DNA of 64,000 nt, taken from the NCBI GenBank assembly GCA_012728295.1, contig JAAYFJ010000010.1, positions 101,963-165,962 on the forward strand. Direction: 5' to 3'. Below are positions 35,336-41,787 of this stretch, in pieces (positions within the stretch are counted from its first letter, which is position 1; every line of letters begins with the position of its first letter). This DNA is from Tissierellia bacterium. Its GTDB lineage: Bacteria > Bacillota > Clostridia > Tissierellales > Peptoniphilaceae. The translations under genes were made by a program, and so were the position numbers. A model generated the notes under the pieces. It saw only the letters and a list, made by a program, of their open reading frames with translations. It did not search any database and was not told the DNA's origin.

Positions 35336-37160
35336 CGCCATCACTCCTATATACTAAGTTTCCCATCTCGTCAAATTCTGCGTTCTCTGGCATTACATGT
35401 AGGGTACACTGGCAGTTACCGCTCCACGCACACCTTCCGTTTCTTCTTACGTATAACGTATGGTGCTTGGGTACCTCTACACAATATACCATTCCGTCAT
35501 AATTTAATCTCTCTATCTGCATATTCCTTATAAAGCTGTGGGTTTGTGAATTCCACCTTATTCTCCATATGTTGTGATTGATGGTATATGTTCCGTTTTT
35601 AAATGTAACTTCCTTGCCCTTTGTTTTGTCCAAATAAAAAGCAGGCTTTCCGCCCGCTTTCATAATCAACTCTGCTATATCTGCCGCTAATTGGTTTGAT
35701 GATGTATAAAAAGTTATTTCTCCTCTGAAAGTATACCCTTTCCATTCCCTTGGTTTTCTTATATGCCCGTCACATTTTGCATAATTAATTAGAAATAGTT
35801 TTATATGCTCAGGTGTCAACCTTTTTACGCTTTCAGGAATGTATTTTTGATAGGATTTCCCATATTTAGTTAATTCCCGTCCTAGCGCTTCATCATGAAT
35901 TAACAACGCCCTTTTGCACTTGTAAACCTTAAATGGCAAATTTTTCAACTCTTTGTAAACCCACTCAATGTTATCTTGGTGGATTTGTATATAATATTTG
36001 TTATTGTAGAATGTGCAGCTTCCATCGGATAGCCAATAGGCCATAAATTTTAGGTAGGTTTCTACATCAACTTCTCTTCCGCCTAAATCTATAGCCTTTT
36101 TGTTTTCCCCTCTCCAGTTTATGCCAGATGGTATCCTGTGATTAGTATTGTTTTTTGCCAAGTCAGCTTCTATTAATTTGTAGCCCTTGCCTTTTTTCCT
36201 AGTATATTGACTTTGGATAAGCATTTTATGTTCAGGCGTAACCATCATGTCAAACCTAGCGTTTTTAAAGTGCAGCATTTCCCCTTTATGGTGATATGCT
36301 ATATAATTTATAGGCTTTTGCCATTCAGGGTGCATGGTTTCTGGGTCAACTGTATATACTAAGTCGCTTTCTGCTAGGTCTTTAAATAACTTAAACCCAT
36401 TGTTTGTTAGTACTTCGGTTTCGTCATCATAGCAATGTGGATGAAGCGTACCTAATGTAGCTTGCCAGTCCGCTACCTTTTTTCCTATGTTAGTCCCGTT
36501 TGCCATTAGTTCTCCCAACTTAAACACTCTAGGTGTTAGCCCATTAGGTTCTAGGTATAGCCGCTTACAGTGCTTGCATGCATCTGGATTAGGTTGCTTG
36601 AATATCCTTGTTTCTGCTCCATCATTGGATAATGGGCTCTTATTGTCCAATATTGCACTTGCCATGCCCTCTAAATCGTTATTTTTAAGTTCGGTACGTA
36701 TTACCATATCCCAATCTTGTTTAGTGTCTCCCGTTATTTTCCTTAACTCCTGGGCTATCCATTCTTTCGGTATAGGCTCATCTTTAAACACCGTGCTTAT
36801 AACGCCCATATCTCGCTTTAGGTAGTCTATCGTCTGTCTTGAATACTTTGCCCTAGCTTTGGTTAATAAATGGCTTAAATCTTCTTCTGTCTTATATCCT
36901 TGCAACTGGGTAATGGTCTTTGGTACCATTTCCTTTTTTATCTCATTTTCTATATCTTGTAATGGTATATTACCTTTCGATTTTCCCTTTAGCCTGCCTG
37001 CTTTATATGCTCGCTCAATGATAGGTGCTATACTCTCTGGGATGCCTAATTTTTTGGCAATTTTAGGGTCTATCTTGCCACCGTTTGGCAGTGTTTCTAG
37101 TATTTTAAAATATTTATCTATTATTTTTCTTATATCACGTATCTTTTGTTGTTCGTTCAT
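35325..37160 (-). CDS. MuF-type head morphogenesis protein carrying an intein
   Basis: 611 residues from the ATG at 37158-37160, which follows AGAGGTGGCGCT. The exteins form a phage Mu gpF-like minor head protein: helical N-terminus, a CKHCKRLYLEPNG segment, and the HPHC-QCTL signature near the C-terminus. The intein (residues 243-582) interrupts that signature exactly between HPH and CQC, so splicing restores LHPHCQCTLHVMP. MuF proteins sit at the portal vertex inside the head. The gene overlaps the portal start and follows the small zinc-ribbon gene by 14 bp. Confidence 0.85.
   Translation of the reverse strand: MNEQQKIRDIRKIIDKYFKILETLPNGGKIDPKIAKKLGIPESIAPIIERAYKAGRLKGKSKGNIPLQDIENEIKKEMVPKTITQLQGYKTEEDLSHLLTKARAKYSRQTIDYLKRDMGVISTVFKDEPIPKEWIAQELRKITGDTKQDWDMVIRTELKNNDLEGMASAILDNKSPLSNDGAETRIFKQPNPDACKHCKRLYLEPNGLTPRVFKLGELMANGTNIGKKVADWQATLGTLHPHCYDDETEVLTNNGFKLFKDLAESDLVYTVDPETMHPEWQKPINYIAYHHKGEMLHFKNARFDMMVTPEHKMLIQSQYTRKKGKGYKLIEADLAKNNTNHRIPSGINWRGENKKAIDLGGREVDVETYLKFMAYWLSDGSCTFYNNKYYIQIHQDNIEWVYKELKNLPFKVYKCKRALLIHDEALGRELTKYGKSYQKYIPESVKRLTPEHIKLFLINYAKCDGHIRKPREWKGYTFRGEITFYTSSNQLAADIAELIMKAGGKPAFYLDKTKGKEVTFKNGTYTINHNIWRIRWNSQTHSFIRNMQIERLNYDGMVYCVEVPKHHTLYVRRNGRCAWSGNCQCTLHVMPENAEFDEMGNLVYRSDGDGV
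35415..36434 (-). other. Intein with LAGLIDADG homing endonuclease in the MuF protein
   Basis: 340 residues in frame. It starts at Cys (CYDDETEVLTNNGF, block A), has block B around VTPEH, two DOD/LAGLIDADG-like helices (FMAYWLSDGS and LFLINYAKCDG), and ends with blocks F and G (MVYCVEVPKHHTLYV ... RNGRCAWSGN) before the +1 Cys. The penultimate residue is Gly rather than the usual His, as in several phage inteins that end SGN. Both endonuclease Asp residues are present, so the homing activity may be intact. Its insertion point is the most conserved motif of the host protein. Confidence 0.9.
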
Positions 37161-37174
37161 AGCGCCACCTCTAA

Positions 37175-37348
37175 TCAATATTCTTCATGTCCCCAGTCGT
37201 TGCCTATGCAGTCTAGGCACAGTTGCATATATGCTTCACATTCTCCACACTCTATGGTTAGGGTATTATCGCTGCTGATTCCCCAATAAACATCTTCGCT
37301 GCCACATACGGGACATGGTGATATGTCGTTATTCGTCTTATCAATCAT
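37175..37348 (-). CDS. Small zinc-ribbon protein (Lar-like pattern)
   Basis: 57 residues from the ATG at 37346-37348, preceded by AAAAGGGTGTTAAG. It has CPVCGSEDV, then CGEC, then CLDC, that is three Cys pairs suited to zinc binding. The CPxCGSEDV...C..C layout resembles Lar-type restriction-alleviation proteins, but it is short and the match is only to the zinc-ribbon pattern. The stop lies 14 bp before the MuF start. It could be a DNA-mimic or anti-restriction protein, or a simple structural zinc ribbon. Confidence 0.6.
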   Translation of the reverse strand: MIDKTNNDISPCPVCGSEDVYWGISSDNTLTIECGECEAYMQLCLDCIGNDWGHEEY

Positions 37349-37375
37349 CTTAACACCCTTTTCTTAGTATTATGT

Positions 37376-37420
37376 AAGCCAAGCACTGTTGACAGGTTGC
37401 TATCCTATCGTGCTTGGCTT
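37376..37420. other. Long-range perfect hairpin between two small genes
   Basis: AAGCCAAGCAC and GTGCTTGGCTT, an 11-bp perfect inverted repeat with a 23-base loop, lie upstream of the zinc-ribbon gene. It has no T-run, so it is not a typical terminator. It could be an operator or an RNA element in the leader of the zinc-ribbon/MuF transcript. Confidence 0.45.
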
Positions 37421-37446
37421 TCTATGAGGTCTGCGCTAGGCACCAG

Positions 37447-37479
37447 ATTAATAATAAACCTATCATTTTCGATAGGTTT
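37447..37479 (-). terminator. Probable terminator after the 85-residue ORF
   Basis: AAACCTATC-GAAAAT-GATAGGTTT on the minus strand, followed by the AT-rich ATTATTAAT, 17 bp after the gene at 37496-37753. The T-run is weak, so this may act partly as an attenuator. Confidence 0.5.
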
Positions 37480-37495
37480 AGGTTGGAGTTAGTTA

Positions 37496-37753
37496 TTACC
37501 TCTGTGTCCCTTTTTGGACATTGTAATATCTAGGTCTCTTGTTTAGTAGCTTGAACTCTTCTTCCGTCAATATCCTTTGCGCGGCATACTTGTACTTCTT
37601 TTCTCTTGGATACTTGTTTTGGTCGATTAATTTACGGCACAACAACGCTTCTTCTTTGGTGTAGAAGTGGGCATGTTGGGAATGTTCGCCATGTACTCTT
37701 TTAAGTAACCAACACCGCTCCATCTTTGGATAGTGATGTATAGCAAGCTCCAT
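37496..37753 (-). CDS. Small phage protein of unknown function
   Basis: 85 residues, starting MELAIHHYPKMERCWLLKRV after a GGAG site. It is basic and rich in His and Tyr. Two terminators lie upstream and one probable terminator downstream, so it may form its own transcription unit. No family is recognised. Confidence 0.5.
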   Translation of the reverse strand: MELAIHHYPKMERCWLLKRVHGEHSQHAHFYTKEEALLCRKLIDQNKYPREKKYKYAAQRILTEEEFKLLNKRPRYYNVQKGTQR

Positions 37754-37775
37754 ATATCATTCTCCTTTATGCAAT

Positions 37776-37800
37776 AAAAAACCCTACACTAAGGTAGGGT
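37776..37800 (-). terminator. Rho-independent terminator upstream of the 85-residue ORF
   Basis: ACCCTAC-CTTAGT-GTAGGGT followed by T6 on the minus strand. It backs up the terminator at 37810-37839. Confidence 0.8.
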
Positions 37801-37809
37801 CGATTCGAT

Positions 37810-38096
37810 AAAAATAAGGAGCGCATAAATGCACCCCTTACAAAACTGGCTCTATGCAAAAACGTATAACACTACATCTAATAATGCAAGGAGCTGTTTT
37901 CATATGCCATCGGCTATTGTTGTGCTCGTCAACACAACGCCTTGGCTCTATTTCCCCTCATATTTTTGAGGGTTGCTCTGACCTATTTCTGATTGTGGAA
38001 CGGTACACGCATAGTTCTGTGGATGCAACTAGGTGATCAACTCTAGTCCCCCACATAGTGGATAAAACTACTAAGACCGTCTTCCAGTGAGCTCAT
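37810..38096 (-). ncRNA. Candidate structured RNA ending in a terminator
   Basis: A 287-base stretch without a convincing gene follows the nuclease-partner gene. On the minus strand it can fold into several nested stems: ACTGG near the start with CCAGT near the end; CCAC/GTGG and TAGTT/AACTA hairpins; CCCTC/GAGGG; GGCGTTGTG with CACAAC...GCC; and CAAGG/CCTTG enclosing the last. It ends in an 11-bp stem (AAGGGGTGCAT with ATGCGCTCCTT) plus ATTTTTAT, a good terminator at 37810-37839. The region has many paired elements and no frame preference. I do not recognise the family; it could be a phage-encoded regulatory or packaging RNA. Confidence 0.45.
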
Positions 38097-38525
38097 CTAT
38101 GTTGTTGCTAATATCGACGGTTGATAACTTTCTAAATCAGCATAAAGTGGCAACATCTGCTCAAATAAGTTTTCTTTGCCAAAGAAATATTCTTTTAGGA
38201 AGTCAGCTAATTTAATATTTTTAATTATAGGTTCTTCTTCGTCTTCTTCTGTGTAGTTAATTGTCCAATCAGGTACGCACTCCGGGTGTTTATATATTAC
38301 CTCTTTAAGTAAATTTACATCACTAACTGTAAATTCCCCAGGAAACTCTTCATCTTCATAAGGGTAGTCGTATTTAAATATAAGCCCATAATCTCTAGCT
38401 TTTTCATATTCTAGGGTAAATATTTCACCTGTTGTTCTGAATTCAAAGTCTAGTGCCATCGTGCCTGTACTGTAGTCATCAAGCGATATATCATCTCTTG
38501 CTATTGTGTTTATTGCTTTTCCCAT
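38097..38525 (-). CDS. Partner (candidate immunity) of the nuclease effector
   Basis: 142 residues from the ATG at 38523-38525, which follows GGGGTGGGGAA; the frame extends 14 codons upstream into the effector gene. It is very acidic (YPYEDEEFPGEF, NYTEEDEEEP) and starts MGKAINTIARDDISLDDYS. It begins 13 bp after the nuclease gene. Acidic partners of this size are typical of nuclease immunity proteins, which mimic nucleic acid, but no homology is recognised. Confidence 0.6.
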   Translation of the reverse strand: MGKAINTIARDDISLDDYSTGTMALDFEFRTTGEIFTLEYEKARDYGLIFKYDYPYEDEEFPGEFTVSDVNLLKEVIYKHPECVPDWTINYTEEDEEEPIIKNIKLADFLKEYFFGKENLFEQMLPLYADLESYQPSILATT

Positions 38526-38538
38526 TTCCCCACCCCGT

Positions 38539-39525
38539 TTAATTTTTCCTCTTAGTAAAGCGGTCAAATTGTTCTTCGCTTAATATATATGAGGTTACTA
38601 CATATGTTTTCCCGTCGTTTTTATCTTTCCTTGTTGGATATATTCTCCTACTTTCCATTAGAATGTAACTTAACGCCTTAGAGTTAAGCCTGTCTTTTGT
38701 TTCACATACATCGGCGTGCTCTTTTATGTCTTTTTTTATGTTTTCAATAAATTCAAGTGATAGGTTTTCATGGTGTTTCATTAAGTGATAAAAATTAGAT
38801 TCTCTTAAATATATTTTTTCGCCATCTCTTACGACGGGTTCTTTACATAGTTCTATATACCTTTGTTTCCATTGATTAAGCGTTTCTTTTGATATCCCCT
38901 TTTTCCCAGCTTCTTTTAATGCTTTTTCTTTGTCCGTTTTACGGTTAGGTTTTTTTAATCGTTTCTTCTTTGCCTTAACTTCCTTAGCCCCTACATCTAC
39001 TATGGTATATTCAGTCCTTATAAACTCTATCAGTGTCTTTTCGCTGTTTAGTTGGTGATATTGATTTATTAATCCTTTTCTGTCTACCTTGGCTCCCGTC
39101 TTCTTACGGACAAACTCTGCTTTGCCCGGGTTATTCACGCCCTCTTTTTGTAATATAGTATTTAGCTCTTCCAGTGCTTGGCTTGTTGATACCCATCTAC
39201 TGCCTTGGTACACCTTTGTCTTCCCATTTATCATCTTAGGCATTAACACTTCGCCTTTGGTGTGTTTAAATAAGTCTTTGGGCACTCTTCTTACCCTTAG
39301 CATCTTAGATGGCTTAGACTTGATTATATCGCCTTGTAGTATTCCTAGGATTTCAGCGTTCATGGCTTCCATCACAACATCAAATATGGTGTTCGAGTAA
39401 TTATATAATTCTTGAAGATAAGGGTCTCTTAACTTCCCTTCTTGTTCTGCTCTGATACTTTCCAAGGCTTTTATTAATACATCTTCTACTTCATAGCCTT
39501 CTTGCACTTTTATGTTAATCTTCAT
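38539..39525 (-). CDS. Putative phage effector: RW domain plus PBECR-like nuclease
   Basis: 328 residues. The first 95 residues form a helical module (VLIKALESIRAEQEGKL...) not seen in the other three effectors. Residues 97-176 hold the shared domain in divergent form (GKTKVYQGSRW ... KTLIEFIRTEYTI). A Lys-rich linker follows. Residues about 240-328 (RESNFYHLMKHHE...KEHADVCETKDR...YVVTSYILSEEQFDRF) resemble the PBECR (phage Barnase-EndoU-ColicinE5/D-RelE-like) nuclease fold, with H, R, T and Y candidates. RNA is the likely target, by family. It is the first effector transcribed after the Cro-like gene. Confidence 0.65.
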   Translation of the reverse strand: MKINIKVQEGYEVEDVLIKALESIRAEQEGKLRDPYLQELYNYSNTIFDVVMEAMNAEILGILQGDIIKSKPSKMLRVRRVPKDLFKHTKGEVLMPKMINGKTKVYQGSRWVSTSQALEELNTILQKEGVNNPGKAEFVRKKTGAKVDRKGLINQYHQLNSEKTLIEFIRTEYTIVDVGAKEVKAKKKRLKKPNRKTDKEKALKEAGKKGISKETLNQWKQRYIELCKEPVVRDGEKIYLRESNFYHLMKHHENLSLEFIENIKKDIKEHADVCETKDRLNSKALSYILMESRRIYPTRKDKNDGKTYVVTSYILSEEQFDRFTKRKN

Positions 39526-39571
39526 TCTATCACCCTTATCTTACCATGTTTCATATTACAATTCAATATGT

Positions 39572-39603
39572 ATAGGTCTATAAATGGCTGTTTATAGACC
39601 TAT
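39572..39603. terminator. Perfect 13-bp hairpin at the end of the Cro-fusion gene
   Basis: ATAGGTCTATAAA and TTTATAGACCTAT pair perfectly around TGGCTG and overlap the stop codon of the gene ending at 39600. The following sequence is AT-rich without a clean T-run, so termination is likely but not certain. Confidence 0.5.
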
Positions 39604-40142
39604 TCTTCATATATTCCATACCATACATCGGTACGATTCTTTTCTGCATCAGATAAAGCATCGTACTGTGCTTGCGTCATAGCTCTTGTGTAGTTCAATT
39701 CCCCTAGGCTTGCATATCCACCAGCTATACCCTTAGATTCAACCTTTTGATAGTTCTTTAGTTGGGCGGTGACATCAATGCTGTTCATCTCTGATTTAGT
39801 GGCATACGTTTCCCCCGCTGATGTCTTCGTCAAATATGGCGATAGGTCTGGTATTGTGTCTGTGTATTTAGGGTTAGCTGGTATTGCATCCACCTTGTTT
39901 TTTCGTTCTGTAGTCAAGTCGTGCATGGACAGCCCTTTGCCAGTCTCTTTTTGCAAAAAAATTTCATCTACAGTTGAGCCAAAGAAATCTGCAATTTCCT
40001 TAGCTGTAGATATTCTGGGATATGCTTCGCCTTTTTCGTATTGACTCCACTGTTGCTGTGACACTCCAATTTGCTCTGCTACTTCCTTTTGAGTCAAGCC
40101 TTTTTCAAGCCTTAATTGTTTTAAATTATTAGGATTAAACAC
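39600..40142 (-). CDS. Cro/Xre-type repressor fused to a tail-fibre C-terminal segment
   Basis: 180 residues from the GTG at 40140-40142, preceded by AAAGGGGTGATTTA; an ATG at 40164-40166 lacks a ribosome site. Residues about 1-62 are an Xre helix-turn-helix (LKQLRLEKGLTQKEVAEQIG ... QYEKGEAYPR). The rest is not repressor-like: LTTERKNKVDAIPANPKYTDTIPDL and the final GELNYTRAMTQ...WYGIYEE are tail-fibre sequence, and the last 34 residues differ from the end of the fibre at 1238-2848 by one residue. DNA between the two copies differs at many silent positions. It is driven by a consensus promoter, the position of cro in a lambdoid switch. Confidence 0.8.
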   Translation of the reverse strand: MFNPNNLKQLRLEKGLTQKEVAEQIGVSQQQWSQYEKGEAYPRISTAKEIADFFGSTVDEIFLQKETGKGLSMHDLTTERKNKVDAIPANPKYTDTIPDLSPYLTKTSAGETYATKSEMNSIDVTAQLKNYQKVESKGIAGGYASLGELNYTRAMTQAQYDALSDAEKNRTDVWYGIYEE

Positions 40143-40182
40143 TAAATCACCCCTTTCTATTACCATTTAATACTTGGTCTAA

Positions 40183-40197
40183 TTGTATTATATACAA
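40183..40197. promoter_or_regulatory. Candidate operator overlapping the early promoter -10
   Basis: TTGTAT-TAT-ATACAA, a 6-bp-arm palindrome, covers the -10 box of the minus-strand promoter. It is a good site for CI- or Cro-like binding. Confidence 0.45.
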
Positions 40198-40215
40198 ATT
40201 TAGCTTGTTTGTCAA
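40187..40215 (-). promoter_or_regulatory. Consensus sigma-A promoter for the Cro-like gene
   Basis: On the minus strand TTGACA (40210-40215), a 17-base spacer and TATAAT (40187-40192) match the consensus exactly, about 45 bases upstream of the GTG start. This should be the strong early lytic promoter. Confidence 0.85.
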
Positions 40216-40233
40216 TGTATATTTTGCATATTT

Positions 40234-40248
40234 ACAATTATTAATTGT
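40234..40248. promoter_or_regulatory. Candidate operator in the divergent repressor region
   Basis: ACAATTA-T-TAATTGT, a perfect 15-base palindrome, lies between the two divergent promoters. Confidence 0.45.
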
Positions 40249-40270
40249 AGCAATTCACAAGTATAGATTG

Positions 40271-40276
40271 TATAAT
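40271..40276 (+). promoter_or_regulatory. Extended -10 of the repressor promoter
   Basis: TGTATAAT (TATAAT at 40271-40276) lies 24 bases before the GTG start, with no good -35 at the usual spacing, as for promoters that need activation or an extended -10. AAGGAGGT (40286-40293) is the ribosome site. Confidence 0.45.
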
Positions 40277-40299
40277 TATTATAATAAGGAGGTGTAGTC

Positions 40300-40719
40300 G
40301 TGAATGCGATATTTCAAAATAGATTAAGAGAATTGCGAAGGATAAACGGCTTTTCTCAGACCGACATTGCAGACAAGCTTGAAATTTCTACTAGTGCCTA
40401 CGGTTTTTATGAACAAGGAAAAACAATTCCTTCCGCCGAAACCATTGTTAAATTATCAGATTATTTCAGCGTAACAGCAGATTATCTTTTAGGCCGTTCA
40501 ATACACCCTAAATTAAATAGAAAAGATGAAGTGGATATTCAAAGAGATCTAGACGATATGAAGCTTCAGCTGGAATCTGGTACATTAAGAATGAGCCTAG
40601 ACGGAGAAGAACTTGATGACGAAATAAAGCAATTTATTATTGATAATATGGAAAACACACTAATATTGGCAAAAATAAGAGCGAAAGAAAAGTTTACACC
40701 TAAGAGACGTAAGAAATAA
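40300..40719 (+). CDS. CI-like Xre-family repressor
   Basis: 139 residues, starting GTG after AAGGAGGTGTAGTC. Residues about 5-62 form the helix-turn-helix (LRELRRINGFSQTDIADKLE ... FYEQGKTIPS). The C-terminus is short and acidic, with no LexA-type peptidase. It is followed 12 bp later by an ImmA-type gene, the usual pairing in which the peptidase cleaves the repressor on DNA damage, as in ICEBs1. It probably represses the divergent Cro-fusion promoter and so maintains lysogeny. Confidence 0.8.
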   Translation: MNAIFQNRLRELRRINGFSQTDIADKLEISTSAYGFYEQGKTIPSAETIVKLSDYFSVTADYLLGRSIHPKLNRKDEVDIQRDLDDMKLQLESGTLRMSLDGEELDDEIKQFIIDNMENTLILAKIRAKEKFTPKRRKK

Positions 40720-40731
40720 GGTGGTGGTTTA

Positions 40732-41166
40732 ATGAAAAAGATGGCAATAAAATTGCTTGCATCTTCTATTTACAATCATCATAAGACTGTCAATCCGTTT
40801 GAAGTGTGCAAAGCTTTAGATATTGAAACGGTTTTTATACCCATGCCTTTAAAACTCAAAGGTTATACAACAGAAAAATATAGGGTTAAGTTAATATATA
40901 TAAACAACAGATATCCGGAGGTAGAACAGCAATTTATTTGCTTGCATGAATTAGGTCATATTCTCTGCAAGCATGAAGACAATATATTATTTAATCAGCT
41001 GTACACTTATCACAGAAACAGTAAGGAAGAAAATGAAGCTAATATATTTGCTACATATTTTATTCTGTCTAAATATTCAGCGGAGCAGTTATCGGGCTTT
41101 ACTGTAAGTCAAATTTCTCAATTAACAGGAATAGATGAAAAACACTTATATCTTATATACGATTAA
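40732..41166 (+). CDS. ImmA/IrrE-type metallopeptidase (anti-repressor)
   Basis: 144 residues with the HELGH zinc motif (FICLHELGHILCKHED, about residues 70-85) and a Glu in the following helix (NSKEENEANIF). In ICEBs1 and related phages ImmA cleaves the ImmR-type repressor. Translated from the same transcript as the repressor, it is the likely induction switch. Confidence 0.8.
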   Translation: MKKMAIKLLASSIYNHHKTVNPFEVCKALDIETVFIPMPLKLKGYTTEKYRVKLIYINNRYPEVEQQFICLHELGHILCKHEDNILFNQLYTYHRNSKEENEANIFATYFILSKYSAEQLSGFTVSQISQLTGIDEKHLYLIYD

Positions 41167-41184
41167 AAGAAAGTAGGTTAAAAA

Positions 41185-41679
41185 ATGAAAAAATCAATGG
41201 TATTATTTTTATGTATTATTTTATTGCTCGCCAGCTCCTGCTCTATGTCTAAAAGCTACGGCTCAAAAGAAACTCCAGCGCCGATTGGTACAGCAGTTAC
41301 TTTTCAAAGCAAAACATCAGATGATGAACCTTACATATTTTCTATGACGATGAAGGAAGTCACTAGAGATGAAGAAGCTGCAAAAAAGTTTGAATTAGCA
41401 GACGATGAAGAAGCTTTGTTTTTTACTGTAGAAATTGAGCTTCAGGAATTTGAAGATAAAGGTTCTGGTGGACTTTTATTCTCAAATATGTTTTTCACCT
41501 ACCTTGATGAAAACTTTGAAAAATATGAGAATTCAGAGCTACAGCTTTCTGAGCTTACGCTAAATGAGAAATTAAGCGCAGGCGATAAAATAACTCGAAC
41601 TGTTGTTATTGATATTCCAAAAGACGGTCAGGGTTATGTTACATATTTAGACAGGCTGCATTTTAAAGTGAGCGAATAA
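41185..41679 (+). CDS. Prophage lipoprotein (DUF4352-like), possible superinfection exclusion
   Basis: 164 residues. A signal peptide with lipobox LLASSC at about residues 14-19 precedes an Ig-like DUF4352-type domain (ALFFTVEIELQEFEDKG ... AGDKITRTVVIDIPK). It lies between the peptidase and the integrase in the lysogeny module. That is the place of Ltp in Streptococcus phage TP-J34, a lipoprotein that blocks DNA injection of other phages. Superinfection exclusion is therefore a reasonable guess, but the sequence family is different. Confidence 0.65.
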   Translation: MKKSMVLFLCIILLLASSCSMSKSYGSKETPAPIGTAVTFQSKTSDDEPYIFSMTMKEVTRDEEAAKKFELADDEEALFFTVEIELQEFEDKGSGGLLFSNMFFTYLDENFEKYENSELQLSELTLNEKLSAGDKITRTVVIDIPKDGQGYVTYLDRLHFKVSE

Positions 41680-41768
41680 TAAAGAAATCAACAGGAATAA
41701 GAGCTGGAACAGCGCTCGTCTTAGCTGTTGTTATTTTGCTTGTTTCAGCAGTGGCAAGACTTTTCTAG
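41679..41768 (+). pseudogene. Remnant of a small transmembrane peptide gene
   Basis: Before the integrase, one frame reads KKSTGIRAGTALVLAVVILL... and ends VARLF-stop at 41766-41768: a single membrane helix of about 28 residues. No ATG, GTG or TTG start lies in frame upstream; an ATA stands where the start would be. It may be a decayed small membrane protein gene or chance. Confidence 0.25.
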
Positions 41769-41787
41769 CTAACAGAAGGTGATAGAA

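Noticed and set aside
37854..38036. Plus-strand 60-codon frame in the candidate RNA region
   Set aside because: No ribosome site, opposite to the neighbouring genes, and composition unlike protein.
37801..38096. CRISPR array or group I intron
   Set aside because: No regular repeat-spacer unit and no intron core elements seen; the hairpins differ in sequence.
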